Shown in pieces: positions 41,492-53,867 of a stretch of 64,000 bases of DNA (within the stretch, counting starts at the first letter, position 1; the number at the start of each line of letters is the position of its first letter). Source of the stretch: Deinandra increscens subsp. villosa (taxonomy: Eukaryota > Streptophyta > Magnoliopsida > Asterales > Asteraceae); contig JBCNJP010000003.1 of the NCBI GenBank assembly GCA_039602395.1, forward strand, positions 64,036,278 through 64,100,277, in the 5' to 3' direction. The position numbers were made by a program, and so were the translations under genes. Under the pieces are notes generated by a model. It saw nothing but the letters and a program-made list of their open reading frames with translations. It searched no databases and had not been told where the DNA came from.

Positions 41492-42700
41492 GCATTAATG
41501 TTATTCTCTTTGCAGTAGAAGCAGACCACTGGTGCTCTGCACTGCTGATGCGTGTGCCCCGCCTTTCCACAATTTTTACAATTATCTGCCGGTGGTCTCC
41601 TGAAATCCCTGTCACCATTTCTTCTTCCTTGGTCATTTCTTCGAAATTTACCTCGCCTATTATCTCGCCCTCTGTCACTGAACTTTCTCTTGTTCCCAGA
41701 AGTATCCATTTTAATTCCCACTATTCTGATCCATTCATATGCTAAGGTACCCGTTAAGCTTATAGCAGATGCTAAGGTACTAGGGCATGCTGATCTTACA
41801 TCCGCCCTTATTTCGGGGCTTAATCCCCATACAAACCTCCTGAATTTGGAAGTCTCTGTTTCTGCCATGTGGGGTACCAAATTCAGCAACTCATTAAATT
41901 TATTGATGTAAGTCATGTAGTCAGCTCCATTCATTCTTAGGTTAATAAATTCATTCTCTAGTCTTTCTGCTTCATTCTCTGGAATGAATTTTTCCATAAC
42001 CATTGCGCGAAAAGCTTTCCAACTCATACGATAAGCATTCTTTTTCCCAAGTCGACTTAACTCCACTTTCCACCAATTCAATGCTGCTCCCTTGAAGGAT
42101 TGGGATGTAAATTTGACCATATCCTTAGTAGCACAATCACTGATGTCTAAGGCAGCTTCAGTTTCTTCTAACCAATTTAAGGCATCAGTAGCCCCCTTAT
42201 CTCCTTTGAATATACTGGGTTTACAGGCCATGTATGCCTTATAAGAACATCCTCTCTTCTCCTCCTTTTCTGATTTACGTTCTTTGCTCCTTGATCTCTT
42301 TCTGGCGCCCTTCGGACGGCTTTCACGATCATGGCTGCGACTCTGACGAGTCCTACTCTTACTGTGAGCTGATGAGTCAGTTCGAGACTCAACCGTTCGT
42401 GACCGAGACCTTGCAGTCCCCTTAGATCCGGAGTTGGCAGTTTTGCTTCTTGGCGATTCGCTGGATCTCTCTGAACCCACATGCGTTTTTCCTTGCCTTT
42501 TCTCCTTAGCAACCAACGAAGGCAACGCCTTTGAAATTCCCTGAGCTATAAGCTCCTGGAGTCTCTCTTCCTGCTCCCTTTGTCTCAGTTGTTCAGACGT
42601 GAGAGGTTTCCCTCATTTTACTGTGAACGGAGTGATCATCACGATAATCTTCCTCATCATAATCATCTTGACGAGTTTTACTCGTTCCCGCTTTCGACAT
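41404..42700 (-). pseudogene. Chromovirus gag, internal 1
   Basis: The natural start appears to be MSKAGTSKTRQDD at 42700. The main frame (373 residues from 42525) is separated from it by a frameshift near 42600. It has an Arg/Ser-rich N-terminal region (about 42280-42500), then the gag domain (CKPSIFKGDKGATDALNWLE; then SFKGAALNWW), then zinc knuckle CKNCGKAGHTHQQC (about 41540-41581). The second knuckle is destroyed by small indels (CFYCKENN... in place of CFYCKEKGHRCLEC in internal 2), which also shifts the frame away from protease. Confidence 0.85.
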
Positions 42701-43213
42701 TTTGCTGAAAGCAATACCAGATTGACAGATTAACATACATTGGACTTAGTTGACAGGTATTTGTAATCAGAGTTTATATTCCTTTGCACATTCTAGTGCC
42801 ATAAGGAACGTGTTCATAACAGTGTTGTTGCACTATTTTGGGCTTTCTGGATCACCTTCTTGTGGTTACCGACATAATTTACCATGTTATGACTATGATC
42901 AGAGTGAAATCACATACACACAAGTCCTTAGGGGTGGTCTAATGAACCAAACCTCCAAAAGAAATCACTATGTATCCTGACTTAACATTCCTATAATACT
43001 CAAGTGTTATAGATAATGACAAACAAACATTTATTCCATAACAATAACACAGTCGACTTAGCGGTTCAACCGCTTTACAACACAAAGCACACACATTCAA
43101 ACCATACTCAAACAAAGTTTCACAGAAGGACATACAATACATAACATACTTATTTTTATTAGACACGACACACGAGATTTCCATCATCACGGTTCACACT
43201 AGTTTCCATGCTT
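42701..43213 (-). other. Spacer between the upstream ORF and gag, internal 1
   Basis: About 510 bp without a convincing gene. A small open frame (43190-42939, MMMEISCVVSNK) is preserved in all three units. Because the units are nearly identical here, that preservation says little. The spacer may hold a splice acceptor or another signal for gag expression; none was identified. Confidence 0.5.
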
Positions 43214-44380
43214 CTAATCCTTGCGTCTTCCAAACGACGTCAGATGCTTGATGTGGGATGACACCTTCTTAGCTTCTTCTGCCATTTTCTTTTCCTTCTT
43301 CAACTGTTTCTCTAGTCTTTTGGCTAAAGCCTTATTTTCTTCTCTGAGAGCGTTGATTACCAGGGAGTTAGGTCCTGAATGATCCGCATATGGGGTTGGG
43401 GCAAAAACTGGGTCTGGTCCTGATAAAGATGATCTTGGTAGATCCTGATATGATCCATACGGAGCATATTGGTAGGCAGAAGGTGGAAAAGGCATGTAGG
43501 ACTGCTGCATAGGTGGAGAAGTCGAGTACTGATATGGTTGTGGCGGATAAAACGATGGTTATGGTGGGTAATACGGCATACCCGTGGCATAAGGTTCCTG
43601 AATAGGAGTTGGATACATGATAGGCTGCTGATAGATGGATTGCTGCTGAAATCCAGGTGACTGCTGAAATGAAGAACTCTGATGGTAGGCAGGTGGCTGC
43701 TGATATGCAGATGGTGGTTGACTGTTAGACCTTAGTAACTGGGGGAAACTGTAACGTTCTGACACGGGTTGGCTGCTCTGGCCCTGCATCATTGCAGCTA
43801 CATACGGGTCTCTAACATTATTTGCCAAAGCTGTGATAGGATCCTGTATTGGAACATCCACAAAGTTCCCCATTTGAGGAAAAGTTGCGATGAGATCGTG
43901 TTGCATAGGAATCGATTCCTCGGGTCCTTCTTTAACATCTGTCGCATAAGCAGGGGAGGCATACACATGCTGGGAGTGATGTTCTGAGTGGTAGCTTACC
44001 GTGTGACCTGCCGATACTGCAATTACTACCTGTGGAATGGTCTCGTCAGCATCTTCTTCAGGTTCCTCCTCGGGGTCTTCTTGGTCTGTCTCTACATCGC
44101 GAGCATTCCATTCTGATGGTGCAATGTGAATGGTATGACTTGGACGCACCGACATCCTGGGTTTGGTACTCCTTTTCTTAGGAGGCTTCAGTACGTCAAT
44201 AGTCGACGCTGCTGGTGAGGGAGTCTTCTTTTGAGTAGGCGCGGTAAAGTACCCTGAAAAGTCAGGACTCATCGGTGGTATGGGTTGACTTGGTCCACCT
44301 TCCTCTTTCTTGTTTCTGCTACTTTTGTTGCTTCCACTGTTCTTGCTGCCGGATTTTGAAGATTTTGCAAAGTTCCACAT
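43214..44380 (-). pseudogene. Gln/Tyr/Pro/Ser-rich upstream ORF, internal 1 (one stop)
   Basis: Same ORF as the intact copy at 52153-53319. It reads MWNFAKSSKSGSKNSG from 44380, but a C-to-T type change makes a TAA at about 43559-43561, dividing it into 273 residues and a C-terminal remainder of about 115. The same stop is found in internal 3, a type A mark. Confidence 0.8.
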
Positions 44381-44928
44381 CTTTCACGGAGGTGTCTGTG
44401 AATATAATTTTAATATACAGTAGAATATATATATATTTACACAAATATTTCGTGCACTCCTAGATTTTCATCAACTTATTTCATACTAACTTTTACCCAT
44501 TGAATTCGCTAGTGTACACATAAAATAACCATCGGTATCCACGTGTCTATTAGACTCGTCATATCATGAGCTACCTGTGGGTAATAATGACAGCGTGCAC
44601 TTTCTGCAATTATTACCGACCTTACATCATGCTATGAGTAATCTAATATACCCGTTTCAACTTAGGTAAACACTTATTGCGGAAGACCATTAGCATCAAT
44701 GTGTCTGTTAGGGTTCACCGAGTCTTAGTGCACCTGTGGGTAGGAATGGCAGTTTGCAAGGCTGTAACTTCTACCGACCTTACACTAAACCTCGATTACT
44801 TCTAACATACAAATTTTCAGCCTAGATCACAAATTGGTTCATGCAATACTTAGAGGTCCAACTAGGTTCAAGCTTAGGGGCTCTAAGAACGCCTAATTTT
44901 GCTGGAACCTTTGGCTCTGATACCAACC
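44381..44928 (-). other. Leader of internal 1 with two hairpins and primer-binding site
   Basis: Two diverged direct repeats of about 150 bp each carry an inverted repeat: GGTAATAAT/ATTATTACC (44580-44588 with 44609-44617) and GGTAGGAA/TTCTACC (44739-44746 with 44769-44775, one bulge). Both are preceded by acctgtg and followed by gaccttac. The primer-binding site complement ggctctgatacca is at 44913-44925. A TA microsatellite lies at about 44427-44438. Confidence 0.7.
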
Positions 44929-47249
44929 TGTCACACCCCCCTCCGCCGCCCCCTGCTAGGTGCGGGGGAGGGTGTGGGACCGGCTGTCCGCATCAGTTCC
45001 CGAGGTACCAACTAAACAACAACACACAAGCATACATAACGGACATCCAGTCCTCACAGTGAAACCCTAGGCCAACTCTAAATGAGGATGCACAGAGCAC
45101 CTCTTAGCCGACCTGATAGAATCGATAGCCACCGGATATTGCCCAGGACAAAACAAACAAGAGATACATTATTACAAGGGAAACATAGTCATAACAGGTC
45201 TTCAGAAACAAACATCATTCGTTTATAATACAGAGCCCTATCCATAGTGACAACAACCATCAGAATATTCCAAGTTCATATTAGGTCCACACCTACACTT
45301 GCTTACCTACAACATAAGTCAATCACAAAGTCAACAACATACGTTGTTGGTGAGTCGTAACTACCATCATCACATTAACAGTTTTCAACACATATAGATT
45401 ATGAATTTATCATGCCGCACCCAAGGTCAACACTCAAATACTCTACGGGCACGTTGCGTGTAGCCATACGCCCTCTACGAGTAGTTTTTAAGTTCAACAT
45501 ATAAGTACATATTCCCCTAGTAAATTAATACTAGAGGATCCGGGTGAATATGGATCGTTCAACTATATCGGCCGCTATAATCCCTTATATGTCTAGTGGT
45601 CTCAACCTTAATGACCAGAAAGTCTCTAATGACCCTTACAGGGCATTCTGACTCACAGTGTTCGACAAGATAAGCATAACAGATATAACAGATACATCAG
45701 AGCAACCATGTGATCTCAAATAGTTAACTAATGAAGGAAGTCAGAGGACTCACAGCAATGAAGTCAGAAACAGAGTTCAGTAAAGGTTGCAATCCAAGAT
45801 TCACTAGAATATCCTATCTTCGGTTTCTAGCAACCTATCAGAATTATCATGTATATCCAAGTCATATACAATGCTAACATGTCCATAAACCATCTTAGGT
45901 TCAAAGTATCACTAATTACAGTCGTTAGATCAACCGGTTCAGTTTTTGGTTCATCTAAAAATCGACCAAACATTCTGTCATTTTCCTTCATAGGCGTACC
46001 GCCTAGAAATTTACATTTTTGGGTGGTACGCGTCAAATGGTAATCCGAGTTCCTGATTTCAAATCCGGGCGTACCGCGCTGATCCATATACTTTTGGGCG
46101 GTACGCTGTAATTTGTTGATTCTGGCTCCTGTTTTATTTTTCTGGGCGTACCGCTCTGCATGCAGAGATTTTGGGCGGTACGCCCCTGTCTGGCCCGGCT
46201 ATTTTGTCTTTTAGTGCCATTTTTACATTTTGTCGTTTTTGGGCCAGAGTCATTTGGGGAATCCATAGTATACCATATTGGAGTTGTTCAGCAGTTTGTT
46301 TATGGTCTATAGTCCTAATCAAAACATAACCCCAACTTTCCGAGCTTTCCATTTATGGTAAATTTCATCAATTCAACTCCCGATTCATACAAATATCATT
46401 AGGGACAAAACTCTTGTGACTCTATAACTTATTTCCACATTAGGATCATTGATCAAATCTGGGTTTGTTCATCCATTCATTAAATGTTTCCAATTATAGG
46501 AAAAATTAACATGCATGCTTAGAAGAGTTGTACCTTGTGGAGGAATTCTTGTACAACCGAGCTTTTCTGATTTCCTTGTTCTCTCAATTCCCCAATCCAA
46601 CTTCCAGGAGCAAATCCTTGATTGCATGCATGATCCATAACCATTTTGTGAGGGTATGATCTTAAAGAAACCCTAATTAACTTTCTTAAGCAAAAATCAA
46701 TACATCCTTACCTTGATTAACCTTGAATTTGGTTTCCACACACCTTGATCATCCCAATATGCATAACCACAGCTGCATTCATGAGTGTTAAGACTTTGAG
46801 TGGAGGTTTCTTCAAGTAAACATGTGATTAATAATGAAGATGGTTGAAGGAATACTTACCCTTAATGATCTCCTTTTCCTTTAGCTCAAAGGGCTTGGAT
46901 TCTGTGGGAACAGAGGTCTGGAGCAGCAATGGAGGGTTCTGGCCGAGTGTGATCAGAAAATCACAAGTGTACAATAGATATAAAGGCCAAAATCCTTGTT
47001 TTTAACGAACTGGAATCGAGGCGTACCGCCCCAAAATGTCCCATTTGGGGCGTACCGCCCGGATTTTGAGGTAGCGGGTATGCGGGGATCCGATGGGTGC
47101 CGCAACCCGACCCGTTTACCAAGCGGGTCGCGTACCGCCTAAGCTTTCCTAATCCTAGGCGTACCGCCTCAAAGTGTGATTCAGAAATTTTTGAATATTT
47201 CTCATTTGAAAATTCCAGCTCGGATCATGTTTTAGGTACAAAGGTTACA
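44929..47249 (-). repeat. Chromovirus LTR2 (type B)
   Basis: 2321 bp with the same termini as LTR1. Type B marks: gttgcgtgtagcc, gatacatcagagc, ttcatattagg, attcccctag (one C fewer). It is clearly closer to LTR4 than to LTR1 or LTR3. Confidence 0.9.
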
Positions 47250-47293
47250 TTCTCTCCCCCTTAAAGGAATTCCGTCCCGGATTTCGTTAGGCA

Positions 47294-50200
47294 CTAATTG
47301 AATAGTTGGGGGTATCTTCTCTTCATGTCTACTTCGGATTCCCACGTATATTCGGGACTGCGTCTAGCATCCCACTTGACTTTCACCATTGGAATCCTTT
47401 TCTCACGTAGCTTCTTTGTGATCCGTTCCATTATTTCAATGGGCTGTTCTGTGTAGTTCAAATTTTTATCAATTTTGATTTCTTTTAACGGAACCGCAAG
47501 AGCTTCATCTACCATACATTTCCGTAGGTTCGATACGTGAAACACGTCGTGGACTCCGCTAAGCTCTTCAGGTAATTCTAACTGATAAGCCACTTCTCCG
47601 AATCTTGATATTATCTTGAAAGGTCCGATATATCGTGGACTTAATTTTCCTCTTTTGCCAAAATGAATTATACCCTTCCAAGGTGATATCTTCAACATCA
47701 CCATGTCTCCCTCTACAAACTAAAGTGGTCTCCTACGCCGATCTGCGTAACTCTTTTGTCGGTCCTGTGCGGTTTTAAGCCTTTTACGGATCTCCCTAAT
47801 CTTTTCTGTAGTTTCCATGATCAGCTCAGGTCCTGTAAGTTGGCCCTCTCCCACTTCAGACCAGCACACTGGTGTTCGGCATTTTCTACCATATATTGCC
47901 TCAAACGGAGCCATTTGAATACTGGTATGGTAGCTATTATTATATGAAAAATCGACTAGTGGAAGATGGTCATCCCAACTTCCTCCAAATTCGATAACAC
48001 AAGATCTTAGCATATCTTCCAGGGTTTGAATCGCTCTCTCACTCTGTCCATCCGTTTGGGGATTATAGGCTGTACTAAATTTTAATTTGGTCCCAATTGC
48101 TTCTTGAAAACTTCGCCAAAAGTGAGAGGTAAATCTGCTATCTCTACATAGGCGGCAATTGCCTTTTTCATTCCTGGCCACCAATAATTAGCCCTCAAAT
48201 TCTGGTACATTTTGTCGCCTCCTGGATGAAGCATGTACTTAGACTTGTGAGCTTCTCGAAGGATTACATCACGTAGACCTCCTTCCTTAGGCACCCATAT
48301 GCGTTTGCCTAGTCTAAGGATGCCCTCCGTTTCTTTTATCAATTTTCTTACAACAGTCATCATCTCGTCCCACTCGACGTTGGAGTCAGCCATCTGTTTC
48401 TTTTGTGTTTTAATGATTTCTCCAATTAAAACCACGCTTACGTCTTATCTCAAGGCTCGAACTCTCAGTGGCTTAACTCTTTCCTTCCTGCTTAATGCAT
48501 CTGCCACTACATTGGCCTTGCCTGGGTTGTATTTGATCTCGCAATCATAGTCACTCGGCACTTCCATCCAGCGTCGTTGTCGCATATTTAACTCTTTTTT
48601 ACTGAACAGATGCTGTAAACTTTTATGATCGGAGTATACCACAAATTTGGCTCCATATAGGTAGTGTCTCCAAATTTTAAGAGCAAAGACTATTGCTCCT
48701 AACTACAAATCGTGAGTGGTGTAATTCTTTTCATGCTTTTTGAGTTGTCTGGATGCATATGCGATTACTTTATCTTTCTGCATCAGAACACATCCGAGTC
48801 CATTGATAGAGGCATCACAGTATACCACAAAGTCTTCGGTACCTTCTGCTAATGAAAGTATAGGAGCAGAGCTCAACTTCTGTTTAAGCAACTCAAAAGC
48901 GTTGGTGTGCTTCGGCTTCCAATCAAACTTCACATTCTTCTGAGTAAGGGAAGTCAATGGTGTGGCTATCTTTGAGAAATCTTGAATAAATCTTCGATAA
49001 TAACCAGCTAGTCCTAAGAAACGCCGAATTTCGGTAGGACTCTTTGGTTGCTCCCACTTTGCAATAGCTTCCACTTTTGCTGGGTCTACTTGAATTCCGG
49101 TTTTGCTAACAATGTGACCCAGAAATTGCACCTCTCTTAGCCAAAACTCACATTTGGAAAATTTTGCATAAAGTTTCTCGGATCGCAATAATTCTAATAT
49201 CGTTCTCAGATGTTCACCATGTTCTTCTCGGGTGCGAGAACAAATCAGAATGTCATCGATAAACACAATCACAAACTTGTCGAGGTATGGTTTGCACACC
49301 GGGTTCATTAAATCCATGAATATTGCTGGCGCATTAGTTAATCCAAAAGGCATAACCGTAAATTCATAATGGCCATATCTTGTTCTGAATGTCGTTCTCG
49401 GAACGTCTTCTTCGCGAACTCTAACTTGATGATATCCGGATCTCAAATCGATCTTGGAGAAATAACTGGCCCCTTGCAATTGATCTAACAAGTCATCAAT
49501 TCTAGGCAAAGGGTATTTATTTTTTATAGTTACACGATTTAGGTCACGATAATCAATGCACATTCGCATCGTGCCATCCTTCTTTTTCACAAAAAGAACC
49601 GGCGCTCCCCAAGGTAAAGATACGGGCTTAATGAAACCTTTATCGAGAAGTTCCTGAAGTTGACTCCTTAATTCTTGCATTTCTGAAGGTGCGAGTCGGT
49701 ACGGTGCTTTTGCTATCGGAGATGTTCCCGGTTCAAGCTCGATTTGAAACTCAACTTGTCGTTTCGGAGGCAATCCTGGTAGTTCATCTGGAAACACATC
49801 AGGATATTCTAAGACTATGGGTACCTCTTCCAATTTCTTTTCTCGAGGTGCCTCAACCAGATTTGCTATATATGCTTGATCACCCTTACGAATACACTTT
49901 CTCACTTTCAATCTGGAGATTATCCTCATTGGTTTTGTTTTCCTATCTCCAATGATTGTGTGAATCTTATCATCTGCAGACTTCAACTCCAAAACTTTTT
50001 CGGCACAACGAATATTTGCTTGATATCGCGTGAGCCAATCCATTCCGAGCACGATGTCGAATTCACTTAGATCCATGGGTAGGAGTTCTAAATTGAAAGT
50101 GGTGTTCTCATGTTCTAAACGACAGTCCTTAACTACTTTGGAGATATTAATATTTTGGCCATTAGCAGTTTCTACAACATAGGGTATATTTAACTTATGT

Positions 50201-50769
50201 GCCGCACATTTTAGTCTAGGTACACAAGTAGAGGATATAAAACTTCTATTGGCACCAGAATCAAATAGAATGCTAGCAATCATGTTATTAACTGAAAACA
50301 TACCGGAGATCACGTCGTCATTCACACGTGCCTCTTCGGCTGTCATGATATAGAGTCGCGGTTTACCTTTCGAAGTTCCAGTGCCTTTGTTCTTATCATC
50401 TTTTCCGTTCTTCCTTTGCGGACATTCCAAGCATCTATGTCCTTTCTCTTTGCAGTAGAAGCAGACCACTGGTGCTCTGCACTGCTGATGCGTGTGCCCC
50501 GCCTTTCCACAATTTTTATAATTATCTGTCGGTGGTCTCCTGAAATCCCTGTCACCATTTCTTCTTCCTTGGTCATTTCTTCCAAATTTACCTCGCCTAT
50601 TATCTCGCCCTCTGTCACTGAACTTTCTCTTGTTCCCAGAAGTATCCATTTTAATTCCCACTATTCTGATCCATTCATCGACTAAGGTACCCGTTAAGCT
50701 TATAGCAGATGCTAAGGTAATAGGGCGTGCTGATCTTACATCCGCCCTTATTTCGGGCTTAATCCCCAT
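47294..50769 (-). pseudogene. Chromovirus pol, internal 2, with a long gag-protease-RT frame
   Basis: An uninterrupted 688-residue frame (50769-48703) holds the gag C-terminus, both zinc-knuckle regions, protease FDSGANRSFIS, the complete RT (WGAPVLFVKKKDG; VFIDDILICSRT) and the start of RNase H with the DAS motif present. In the first knuckle the leading Cys reads Tyr (NYKNCGKAGH). The second, CFYCKEKGHRCLEC, is intact. A Glu-to-stop change at about 48703-48705 ends it. RNase H and integrase follow as fragments (48642-48445, 48435-48082, 48184-47720, 47704-47294). The integrase carries the same deletion as the other units. The chromodomain-like end is conserved. This is the best preserved pol of the array. 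Confidence 0.9.
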
Positions 50770-51639
50770 ACAAACTCCTGAATTTGGAAGTCTCTGTTTC
50801 TACCATGTGGGGTACCAAATTCAGCAACTCATTAAATTTATTGATGTAAGTCATGTAGTCAGCTCCATTCATTCTTAGGTTAATAAATTCATTCTCTAGT
50901 CTTTCTGCTTCATTCTCTGGAATGAATTTTTCCATAACCATTGCGCGAAAAGCATTCCAACTCATACGATAAGCATTCTTTTTCCCAAGTCGACATAACT
51001 CCACTTTCCACCAATTCAATGTTGCTCCCTTGAAGGATTGGGATGCAAATTTCACCATATCCTTAGTAGCACAATCACTGATGTCTAAGGCAGCTTCAGT
51101 TTCTTCTAACCAATTTAAGGCATCAGTAGCCCCCTTATCTCCTTTGAATATACTGGGTTTACAGGCCATGTATGCCTTATAAGAACATCCTCTCTTCTCC
51201 TCCTTGTCTGATTTACGTTCTTTGCTCCTTGATCTCTTTCTGGCGCCCTTCGGACGGCTTTCACGATCAAGGCTGCGACTCTGACGAGTCCTACTCTTAC
51301 TGTGAGCTGATGAGTCAGTTCGAGACTCAACCGTTCGTGACCGAGACCTTGCAGTCCCCTTGGATCCGGATTTGGCAGTTTTGCTTCTTGGGGATTCGCT
51401 GGATCTCTCTGAACCCACGTGCGTTTTTCCTTGCTTTTTCTCCTTAGCAACCAACGAAGGCAACGCCTTTGAAATTCCCTGAGCTATAAGCTCCTGGAGT
51501 CTCTCTTCCTGCTCCCTTTGTCTGAGTTATTCAGACGTGAGAGGGGTTTTCTCATTTTACTCTGAACGGAGTGATCATCACGATCATCTTCCTCATCATA
51601 ATCATCTTGACGAGTTTTACTCGTTCCTACTTTTGACAT
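50343..51639 (-). pseudogene. Chromovirus gag, internal 2
   Basis: Start MSKVGTSKTRQDD at 51639; an in-frame stop or shift near 51530 precedes the main frame (51463-50759). Arg/Ser-rich region, then gag domain as in internal 1. Two single-base deletions near 50757-50777 shift the frame, so the C-terminal part with the zinc knuckles continues in the pol frame that begins at about 50769. The lesions differ from those in internal 1 and 3. Confidence 0.85.
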
Positions 51640-52152
51640 TTTGCTGAAAGCAATACCAGATTAACAGATTAACATACATTGGACTTAGTTGACAGGTATT
51701 TGTAATCAGAGTTTATATTCCTTTGCACATTCTAGTGCCATAAGGAACGTGTTCATAACAGTGTTGTTGCACTATTTTGGGCTTTCCGGATCACCATCTT
51801 GTGGTTACCGACATAAATTACCATGTTATGACTATGATCAGAGTGAAATCACATACACACAAGTCCTTAGGGGTGGTCTAATGAACCAAACCTCCAAAAG
51901 AAATCACTATGTATCCTGACTTAACATTCCTATAATACTCAAGTGTTATAGATAATGACAAACAAACATTTATTCCATAACAATAACACAGTCGACTTAG
52001 CGGTTCAACCGCTTTACAACACAAAGCACACACATTCAAACCATACTCAAACAAAGTTTCACAGAAGGACATACAATACATAACATACTTATTTTTATTA
52101 GACACGACACACGAGATTTCCATCATCACGGTTCACACTAGTTTCCATGCTT
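51640..52152 (-). other. Spacer between the upstream ORF and gag, internal 2
   Basis: Non-coding, equivalent to 42701-43213; nothing further assigned. Confidence 0.5.
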
Positions 52153-53319
52153 CTAATCCTTGCGTCTTCCAAACGACGTCAGATGCTTGATGTGGGATGA
52201 CACCTTCTTAGCTTCTTCTGCCATTTTCTTTTCCTTCTTCAACTGTTTCTCTAGTCTTTTGGCCAAAGCCTTATTTTCTTCTCTGAGAGCGTTGATTACC
52301 GGGGAGTTAGGTCCTGAATGATCTGCATATGGGTTTGGGGCAAAAACTGGGCCTGGTCCTGAAAAAGATGATCTTGGTAGATCCTGATATGATCCATATG
52401 GAGCATATTGGTAGGCAGAAGGTGGAAAAGGCATGTAGGACTGCTGCATAGGTGGAGAAGTCGAGTACTGATATGGTTGTGGCGGATAAAACGATGGTTG
52501 TGGTGGGTAATACGGCATACACGTGGCATAAGGTTCCTGAACAGGAGTTGGATACATGATAGGCTGCTGATAGATGGATTGCTGCTGAAATCCAGGTGAC
52601 TGCTGAAATGAAGAACTCTGATGGTAGGCAGGTGGCTGCTGATATGCAGATGGTGGTTGACTGTTAGACCTTAGTAACTGGGGGAAACTGTAACGTTCAG
52701 ACACGGGTTGGCTGCTCTGGCCCTGCATCATTGCAGCTACATACGGGTCTCTAACATTATTTGCCAAAGCTGCGATAGGATCCTGTATTGGAACATCCAC
52801 AAAGTTCCCCATTTGAGGAAAAGTTGCAATGGGATCGTGTTGCATAGGAATCGATTCCTCGGGTCCTTCTTCAACATCTGCCGCATAAGCTGGGGAGGCA
52901 TACACATGCTGGGAGTGATGTTCTGAGTGGTAGCTTACCGTGTGACCTGCCGATACTGCAATTACTACCTGTGGAATGGTCTCGTCAGCATCTTCTTCAG
53001 GTTCCTCCTCGGGGTCTTCTTGGTCTGTCTCTACATCGCGAGCATTCCATTCTGATGGTGCAATGTGAATGGTATGACTTGGACGCACTGACATCCTGGG
53101 TTTGGTACTCCTTTTCTTAGGAGGCTTCGGTACGTCAGTAGTCGACGCTGCTGGTGAGGGAGTCTTCTTTTGAGTAGGCGCGGTAAAGTACCCTGAAAAG
53201 TCAGGACTCATCGGTGGTATGGGTTGACTTGGTCCACCTTCCTCTTTCTTGTTCCTGCTACTTTTGCTGCTTCCACTGTTCTTGCTGCCGGATTTTGAAG
53301 ATTTTGCAAAGTTCCACAT
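52153..53319 (-). CDS. Intact Gln/Tyr/Pro/Ser-rich ORF between leader and gag
   Basis: 388 residues from MWNFAKSSKSGSKNSG at 53319 to SFGRRKD at 52153. I recognise no known domain. Residues 1-30 are Lys/Ser-rich. About 90-130 are acidic (DQEDPEEEPEEDADE). About 200-330 are low-complexity and rich in Gln, Tyr, Pro and Ser (QQPPAYHQSSSFQQSPGFQQ), resembling prion-like segments. The last 55 residues form a Lys/Glu-rich coiled coil (EENKALAKRLEKQLKKEKK). The ORF is sense-oriented, upstream of gag and about 550 bp from the primer-binding site. Additional ORFs in this position are reported for some plant LTR elements, but I do not know this one. It could assist assembly, bind RNA, or be a captured fragment. 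The other two units have it broken. Confidence 0.75.
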   Translation of the reverse strand: MWNFAKSSKSGSKNSGSSKSSRNKKEEGGPSQPIPPMSPDFSGYFTAPTQKKTPSPAASTTDVPKPPKKRSTKPRMSVRPSHTIHIAPSEWNARDVETDQEDPEEEPEEDADETIPQVVIAVSAGHTVSYHSEHHSQHVYASPAYAADVEEGPEESIPMQHDPIATFPQMGNFVDVPIQDPIAALANNVRDPYVAAMMQGQSSQPVSERYSFPQLLRSNSQPPSAYQQPPAYHQSSSFQQSPGFQQQSIYQQPIMYPTPVQEPYATCMPYYPPQPSFYPPQPYQYSTSPPMQQSYMPFPPSAYQYAPYGSYQDLPRSSFSGPGPVFAPNPYADHSGPNSPVINALREENKALAKRLEKQLKKEKKMAEEAKKVSSHIKHLTSFGRRKD

Positions 53320-53867
53320 CTTTCACGGAGGTATCTGTGAATATAATTTTAATATACAGTAGAATATATATATATTTACACAAATACTTCGTGCACTCCT
53401 AGATTTTCATCAACTTATTTCATACTAACTTTTACCCATTGAATTCACTAGTGTACACATAAAATAACCATCGGTATCCATGTGTCTATTAGACTCGTCA
53501 TATCATGAGGTACCTGTGGGTAATAATGACAGCGTGCACTTTCTGCAATTATTACCGACCTTACATCATGCTATGAGTAATCTAATATACCCGTTTCAAC
53601 TTAGGTAAACACTTATTGCGGAAGACCATTAGCATCAATGTGTCTGTTAGGGTTCACCGAGTCTTAGTGCACCTGTGGGTAGGAATGGCAGTTTGCAAGA
53701 CTGTAACTTCTACCGACCTTACACTAAACCTCGATTACTTCTAACATACAAATTTTCAGCCTAGATCACAAATTGGTTCATGCAATACTTAGAGGTCCAA
53801 CTAGGTTCAAGCTTAGGGGCTCTAAGAACGCCTAATTTTGCTGGAACCTTTGGCTCTGATACCAACC
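53320..53867 (-). other. Leader of internal 2 with two hairpins and primer-binding site
   Basis: Equivalent to 44381-44928, with both inverted repeats preserved (about 53519-53556 and 53678-53714) and the primer-binding site at 53852-53864. Confidence 0.7.

Noticed and set aside
42939..43190. 83-residue ORF upstream of chromovirus gag (also at 51878 and 60803)
   Set aside because: Identical in all units because the units are recent duplicates; composition and lack of any motif give no support for a gene.
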